Positions 60,163-64,000 of a stretch of 64,000 nt of DNA are shown one piece after another. Each line of letters begins with the position of its first letter. The stretch's first letter is position 1. Source of the stretch: Thermodesulfobacteriota bacterium (GTDB taxonomy: Bacteria; Desulfobacterota; Desulfobacteria; Desulfobacterales; Desulfosudaceae); assembly GCA_040753795.1 (NCBI GenBank), contig JBFMDX010000015.1, positions 1-64,000 on the forward strand, given 5' to 3'. Under the pieces are notes generated by a model. The model searched no databases. It was not told the DNA's origin and saw only the letters and a list, made by a program, of their open reading frames with translations. A program made the position numbers and the translations under genes.

Positions 60163-61398
60163 TCAGTCACGTTTTCCGCCGACTGATTTTTTCTGCCGGA
60201 CCTTTTCGTTGGCTTTTTTCAGGGTTTCGCTGAGTTCATCGATATTGACCGGTTTATGCAGATAGGCAAAAGCCCCCAGTTCCATGCACACTTTTCTATC
60301 AGCTTCGGAGCCGTGTCCGGTAAGAATGATGACCTCGATGTCCGGCCGGGTGGCCTTGACACGGCGCAGAACCTCGATACCGTCGATGCCGGGCATTTTC
60401 AAATCCAGGATCATCACTTCGGGTTCCTCTTCGGCCACCATGCTCAGGGCCGATTCACCGTCGTAGGCCACGGCCGAACCCATGTCCCTCATGATCAGGC
60501 GTTCGGACAGGGTCTGGACGAATTCGCGTTCGTCATCGACCAGCAGCACTTTCGAGGGTATCTGGAAATCGTACTTGCGGTAGATATCGGTCTGGTAAAA
60601 CGCTTCGCCGACCCTGGTCTCGACACTTTTGACACCGGGGATTTTTCCCGCCAGAGATTTCAGTTCCTCTTCCAGGCGGGAGAGCATCAGCACGTGTTTG
60701 TTGATGGTGATGATCACCTTTCCGTCCCGGGCCTGGGTGGAAACATTGTGGCCGGCCCTGGCCAGAACCTCTCCGGCCCTGGCCGCCAACTGAAAATCAG
60801 CCACCATCCGGCGGGAGCGGCTGGACGGCTGGACCACATCGGCGTTCATGTGCTGAACGATCAGGTCCACGGCCTCGTTCGGTTTAATCTTGTCCGTGGG
60901 CACGAGCATATCATAAAGTTCCGGTTTCCAGGGATCATCTTCCCCCTTGACGGTTTTAACCCAGACCGCCGCTTCCTCCATGTCCTTTCGAATCAGGGCC
61001 GCGGCCTCTTTTTCAGAGAGCACTTTTTGCTGACGAACCGTCTCGATCCGGTTTTTGACGTCGGCCACCAGGCACACCCGCAGCACGTGGCTGATATCGG
61101 CGGGAATCATCAGGCTGGAATATCCCGAAATAATTAAATTATCCGCGTCAAGAAGATCGGCCAGGGCCAGGCGCAGATAAGCAATGGCCCGTTCCTTTTC
61201 ATGGGTAAACGGGTTGAAAACTGATGCCTTGGGCTGAAAAGCACTTTCGATTTTTTTCTCCGTCATACCTGACAGCCGGGCTGCTTCCGATACCAGGGCG
61301 GCGTCGGTAATCATCCTGTGGCCGGTTTTCCGACGGCAGTCCTCGATGACCGGTTCGGCGTTGCAGTACGTTCCGCTGAAAATCGCTAACGTAGACAT
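60163..61398 (-). CDS. Cytidylate kinase-like protein fused to a response-regulator receiver
   Basis: 411 residues. Residues 1-190 follow the cytidylate-kinase-like family (GHRMITDAALVSEAARLSGM, HEKERAIAYLRLALADLLD, NLIISGYSSLMIPADISHVL). The P-loop position reads SGTYCNAEPVIED, without the Lys that 19353-20174 has there. Residues ~195-275 look like the BON-type domain (VIITINKHVLMLSRLEEELK), and residues ~285-405 are a receiver with VDDEREFVQ, Asp in VMILDLKMPGIDG and Lys in LHKPVN. So a probable pseudo-kinase is put under phosphorylation control. ATG 61398 has AAGGA upstream. It is the third gene in the SulP operon. Confidence 0.88.
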   Translation of the reverse strand: MSTLAIFSGTYCNAEPVIEDCRRKTGHRMITDAALVSEAARLSGMTEKKIESAFQPKASVFNPFTHEKERAIAYLRLALADLLDADNLIISGYSSLMIPADISHVLRVCLVADVKNRIETVRQQKVLSEKEAAALIRKDMEEAAVWVKTVKGEDDPWKPELYDMLVPTDKIKPNEAVDLIVQHMNADVVQPSSRSRRMVADFQLAARAGEVLARAGHNVSTQARDGKVIITINKHVLMLSRLEEELKSLAGKIPGVKSVETRVGEAFYQTDIYRKYDFQIPSKVLLVDDEREFVQTLSERLIMRDMGSAVAYDGESALSMVAEEEPEVMILDLKMPGIDGIEVLRRVKATRPDIEVIILTGHGSEADRKVCMELGAFAYLHKPVNIDELSETLKKANEKVRQKKSVGGKRD

Positions 61399-61429
61399 GA
61401 TATGTTTTCCTTTTTCCCACGTTTGGTTG

Positions 61430-63544
61430 TTATGAAATGCGGCATACCGTTATCAGCGGGCAGTTGGGCTCATCCGAATGCTGATGGGCGTCGGCGTGAA
61501 TGGCGCAAACCGCTTTTTCCATGGTCGGATAGATGTTATCCTGACCGATTTTGGCCAGAAGATGAGTGCGCTCCAACACCTTCATCACCGATTCGTTGAC
61601 CCCGCTAAAAGAAATTTTTACACCCGCGCTGCGGACATTGTCAACCAGCAGGGACAGGGTCTCTTCACCGGAGGCATCGATGTCGTTGATGGCGTTGGCG
61701 GCGATGATAATATGGCGCAGGTCCTTGTGATTGGTCATGCGGTCGCTGATCTTGTCTTCCAGATAGCTGGCGTTGGCGAAAAACAGCGGGCCGTCGAACC
61801 GCACCAGATCGATATACTTGCACTTCTGCAGGCCGTGGATCATGGCGGCCCGGAAAGCGTCGTCTTCCTTGCGGGAGAGCGACGCCACCGTGGGCCGCAT
61901 GCTCTTGTAAAGGAAGACGCACAGGGACAGCACCACTCCCACCATGATGCCCTTGTCCAGGTGCGGGGCAAAGATCAGGGTACAGATAAAGGAAAGGATG
62001 GAGATGGCGCCGTCGTACCACTGGGCCTTCCAGGCGTGCACGAAACCGCTGACGTTGATCAGGCCGATGACCGCCATCATGATGACCGCGGCCAGCACGG
62101 CCTGGGGCAGGTGGTAGAGCAGGGGGGTGAAGAAAAAGAGCGTAACCACCACCGTCAGGGAGGTGACCGCGCTGGACAGGCCGGTCAGGGCCCCGGCCTG
62201 AAGGTTGACGGCGGAACGGGAAAAAGAGCCTGAAACGGCGTAGCTTTTCCCGACGGCGCCGATCATGTTGGCTAGTCCCTGGCCGATCAGTTCCTGGTTG
62301 GGGTCAAGCCGCTGACCGGTTTTGGCGGCCATGGCTTTGGCGATGGAGATGGCCTCCATGAAGCCCAGAAGGGAAATGATGGCCGCGTAAGGAAAGAGAT
62401 GACTCATGATTTTCAGATCCACCCTGGGGATGGACATGGACGGCAGTCCCTTAGGCACCGTGCCCACCACCGCACCGCCGCCGATCATGGTGATTTTTTC
62501 CGGGTTCAGGGGCGCCTCACGCACCTTGATTCGCCAGACCCGGCCGTTCAGGTCTCGGGCGGCGGGGTCATCTTTCAGATAAAAGAAATTTTCATCCTTG
62601 TCGGCCAGGAAAAGAAAGGATCGCAGTTCCTCACGAAACAGGCCGGCTTCCTCATTGAGCGCGTCGATTTTATAGTTGATCACCCGCATGGCGTGTTCGG
62701 CTTCCATCAAGGCCAGAGCGTCATGACTGGTTTTCGCTTCATCCAGTGCCTTCATGATGCCGGTGCGTTCTTCCACCAGCGTTTTGACCTGTTCCATCCG
62801 ACTGTTGTAGCCGGACGCTTTTTCGTGCACGTCGGCATTCTGGACAGCCGTAAGGGGGACCGGTTTATTGTATTCAAATCCCATCAGCCAGGCCATGACG
62901 GTAGTGACCGCCACCGCCACCAGCACATTGGGTATCCGGGGATTGATCCGCTTTAACACCACCATGATGGCAAAGGCCAGAATCCCCATGAAGAGCGTGG
63001 GCCAGTGCGTATAGTGGATGGCGGCCTCTACCGTGCGGACGACGGTTTCATAATGATGGACGGCGTTGTCCACATCGACGCCGAACATCTTGGAAAGCTG
63101 GGAAGTGGCGATAATGATGGCGGCGGCATTGGTAAAGCCGTTGACCACCGGGTGGGAAAGGAAGTTGACCACCAGCCCCAGCCGCAGCACGCCCAGGGAA
63201 AACTGAAAGAAGCCGACCATCAGGGACAGCATGATGGCATAGGTGATGTAGCCCTCGCTGCCTGCCGTCGCCAGAGGGGCCAGAGAGGCGGAGGTCATCA
63301 GGGACACCACCGCCACCGGGCCGGTCGCCAGCTGGCGGCTGGAGCCGAACAGAGCCGCGATCATCGGCGGCAGGAAAGAGGCATACAGACCATAGTAGGA
63401 GGGCATACCCGCCAGCTGAGCATAAGCCATGGATTGAGGAATCAGCACCAGCGCCACGGTCAGCCCGGCGATTCCGTCCGCCTTGAACTTGTCCAGATTA
63501 TAGCCCCGCAACCAGGCCATAAAGGGGAAAATCTTGTTGATCAT
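61430..63544 (-). CDS. SulP family anion transporter with STAS domain and 120-residue insert
   Basis: 704 residues. The membrane domain has the family motifs QSMAYAQLAGMPSYYGLYAS (~37-56), HPVVNGFTNAAAIII and GFMEAISIAKAMA, and the C-terminal STAS domain at ~570-690 has INDIDASGEETL. Between helices at ~residue 230 and 352 there is an insert of ~120 residues with a predicted coiled coil (MEQVKTLVEERTG to EELRSFLFLADKD) that ordinary SulP proteins lack. SulP members carry sulfate, bicarbonate or other anions with Na+ or H+. GGAAGGA precedes ATG 63544. It begins an operon (after the TetR gene) of kinase, receiver and kinase-like genes. Confidence 0.93.
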   Translation of the reverse strand: MINKIFPFMAWLRGYNLDKFKADGIAGLTVALVLIPQSMAYAQLAGMPSYYGLYASFLPPMIAALFGSSRQLATGPVAVVSLMTSASLAPLATAGSEGYITYAIMLSLMVGFFQFSLGVLRLGLVVNFLSHPVVNGFTNAAAIIIATSQLSKMFGVDVDNAVHHYETVVRTVEAAIHYTHWPTLFMGILAFAIMVVLKRINPRIPNVLVAVAVTTVMAWLMGFEYNKPVPLTAVQNADVHEKASGYNSRMEQVKTLVEERTGIMKALDEAKTSHDALALMEAEHAMRVINYKIDALNEEAGLFREELRSFLFLADKDENFFYLKDDPAARDLNGRVWRIKVREAPLNPEKITMIGGGAVVGTVPKGLPSMSIPRVDLKIMSHLFPYAAIISLLGFMEAISIAKAMAAKTGQRLDPNQELIGQGLANMIGAVGKSYAVSGSFSRSAVNLQAGALTGLSSAVTSLTVVVTLFFFTPLLYHLPQAVLAAVIMMAVIGLINVSGFVHAWKAQWYDGAISILSFICTLIFAPHLDKGIMVGVVLSLCVFLYKSMRPTVASLSRKEDDAFRAAMIHGLQKCKYIDLVRFDGPLFFANASYLEDKISDRMTNHKDLRHIIIAANAINDIDASGEETLSLLVDNVRSAGVKISFSGVNESVMKVLERTHLLAKIGQDNIYPTMEKAVCAIHADAHQHSDEPNCPLITVCRIS

Positions 63545-63569
63545 ACCGTCGCCATTCCTTCCGTATTTA

Positions 63570-64000
63570 TCATTTTATCATAAGACCGATTAGACGCATC
63601 AGTTCATTATATAAGGCGCCTGCATCATAAAGGTTGCAGTTTTTGAAGCGGACAATCCCGTCCACCGTGGACAGCAGGACGAGGGCGGTTTTGCGGGGAG
63701 AGAGGTCGCCTACCGATCCGTCCGCTTGTCCTTTGATCAGGGCTTTTTCGAAAATATCCACAAAACAGTTGTAAATTTCTTCCAGCAGGGTCCGGCAGTA
63801 AACGTTTTCTTCGGCGAGTTTGTAAGGGTAGTAGCGATGGAGCAGGAGAAACCAGGGTTGCCGGATACCGGCCAGGTAAAGGTAAAAGGCCAGTGACGCT
63901 TCCAGCAGAGAGGCGCCGTCGGGAAACTCTTTTTCACCAAAATACCGGGAGAACTCTTCCAGTATTCCGTCTTTGACGTTGCTCAATACCGCCAGGAAAA
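63570..64000 (-). CDS. TetR-type regulator, C-terminal part (cut by the window edge)
   Basis: The frame is open to base 64000 on the minus strand, so the gene starts outside the window. About 143 residues are visible: an all-helical ligand-binding domain of the TetR kind, ending IVRFKNCNLYDAGALYNELMRLIGLMIK. The N-terminal helix-turn-helix would lie beyond the edge. It is 25 bases upstream of the SulP gene on the same strand and probably regulates that operon. Confidence 0.75.
   Translation of the reverse strand, partial: FLAVLSNVKDGILEEFSRYFGEKEFPDGASLLEASLAFYLYLAGIRQPWFLLLHRYYPYKLAEENVYCRTLLEEIYNCFVDIFEKALIKGQADGSVGDLSPRKTALVLLSTVDGIVRFKNCNLYDAGALYNELMRLIGLMIK

Noticed and set aside
1-64000. 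CRISPR array or prophage
   Set aside because: No regularly spaced repeats, cas genes, or phage structural, integrase or lysis genes were found. The lytic transglycosylase is a secreted cellular type.

Overview
Organism (inference). Gene content suggests an anaerobic deltaproteobacterium, most likely a Desulfobacterota sulfate reducer of the Desulfobacterales type. The reasons are four cytidylate-kinase-like proteins, several anion-transporter families (DASS, TauE/SafE, SulP) set among two-component genes, a Pat-type ADP-forming CoA ligase/acetyltransferase, tandem UspA proteins, many single-domain receivers and sigma54 control. No rRNA or taxonomic marker is present, so this rests on gene content only.

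Layout. 1-8.3 kb is an accessory island. It holds three 5'-truncated RHS C-terminal tips with probable immunity genes (10-1118, 3098-5712, 6687-7606), a Fic protein, tandem IS256-type transposase remnants, two copies of the end of an integrase-core IS, and a RAYT (REP-associated) transposase whose flanking sequence truncates two genes. 8.5-20.2 kb is core: a membrane metalloprotease, tRNA-Phe, rsmE, a long acidic repeat protein, then valS-nadC-rhomboid-lepA with overlapping or close ends, and the first cytidylate-kinase-like gene. 20.3-32.9 kb has two transporter-signalling clusters: CBS protein / DASS transporter / histidine kinase / NtrC-type regulator, then receiver / histidine kinase / receiver-DASS fusion / receiver / PAS-like protein behind a sigma54 promoter, plus a GGDEF protein. 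33-45.4 kb holds a second kinase-like gene, a UspA-Pat operon behind a sigma54 promoter, and a TauE/SafE operon divergent from a membrane-bound AAA+ activator and a PEP-synthase-like protein. Two sigma54 promoters lie back to back in that divergent gap. 45.4-50.7 kb is a minus-strand set of kinase, receivers, receiver-kinase and UspA genes. 51-56.8 kb has a lytic transglycosylase, an acyl-CoA dehydrogenase, a third kinase-like gene, a membrane protein and a type IV pilin. 56.8-64 kb is a long minus-strand operon: TetR (cut by the window edge), SulP, kinase-like-receiver fusion, Cache sensor kinase, receiver, kinase with no ATP site, receiver.

How the genes work together. The recurring theme from 20 to 64 kb is inorganic or organic anion transport linked directly to phosphorelay signalling. 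The strongest case is 28544-30589, where an intact receiver domain is fused to a DASS-type transporter just downstream of its probable kinase. Two kinases have complementary defects: one has Arg in place of the phospho-accepting His but keeps its ATP site, the other keeps the His but has no recognisable ATP site. Three sigma54 control regions carry near-consensus -24/-12 elements (four promoters in all), and two sigma54 activators are encoded, one with GAFTEA in place of GAFTGA. No CRISPR array, prophage or rRNA operon was seen.
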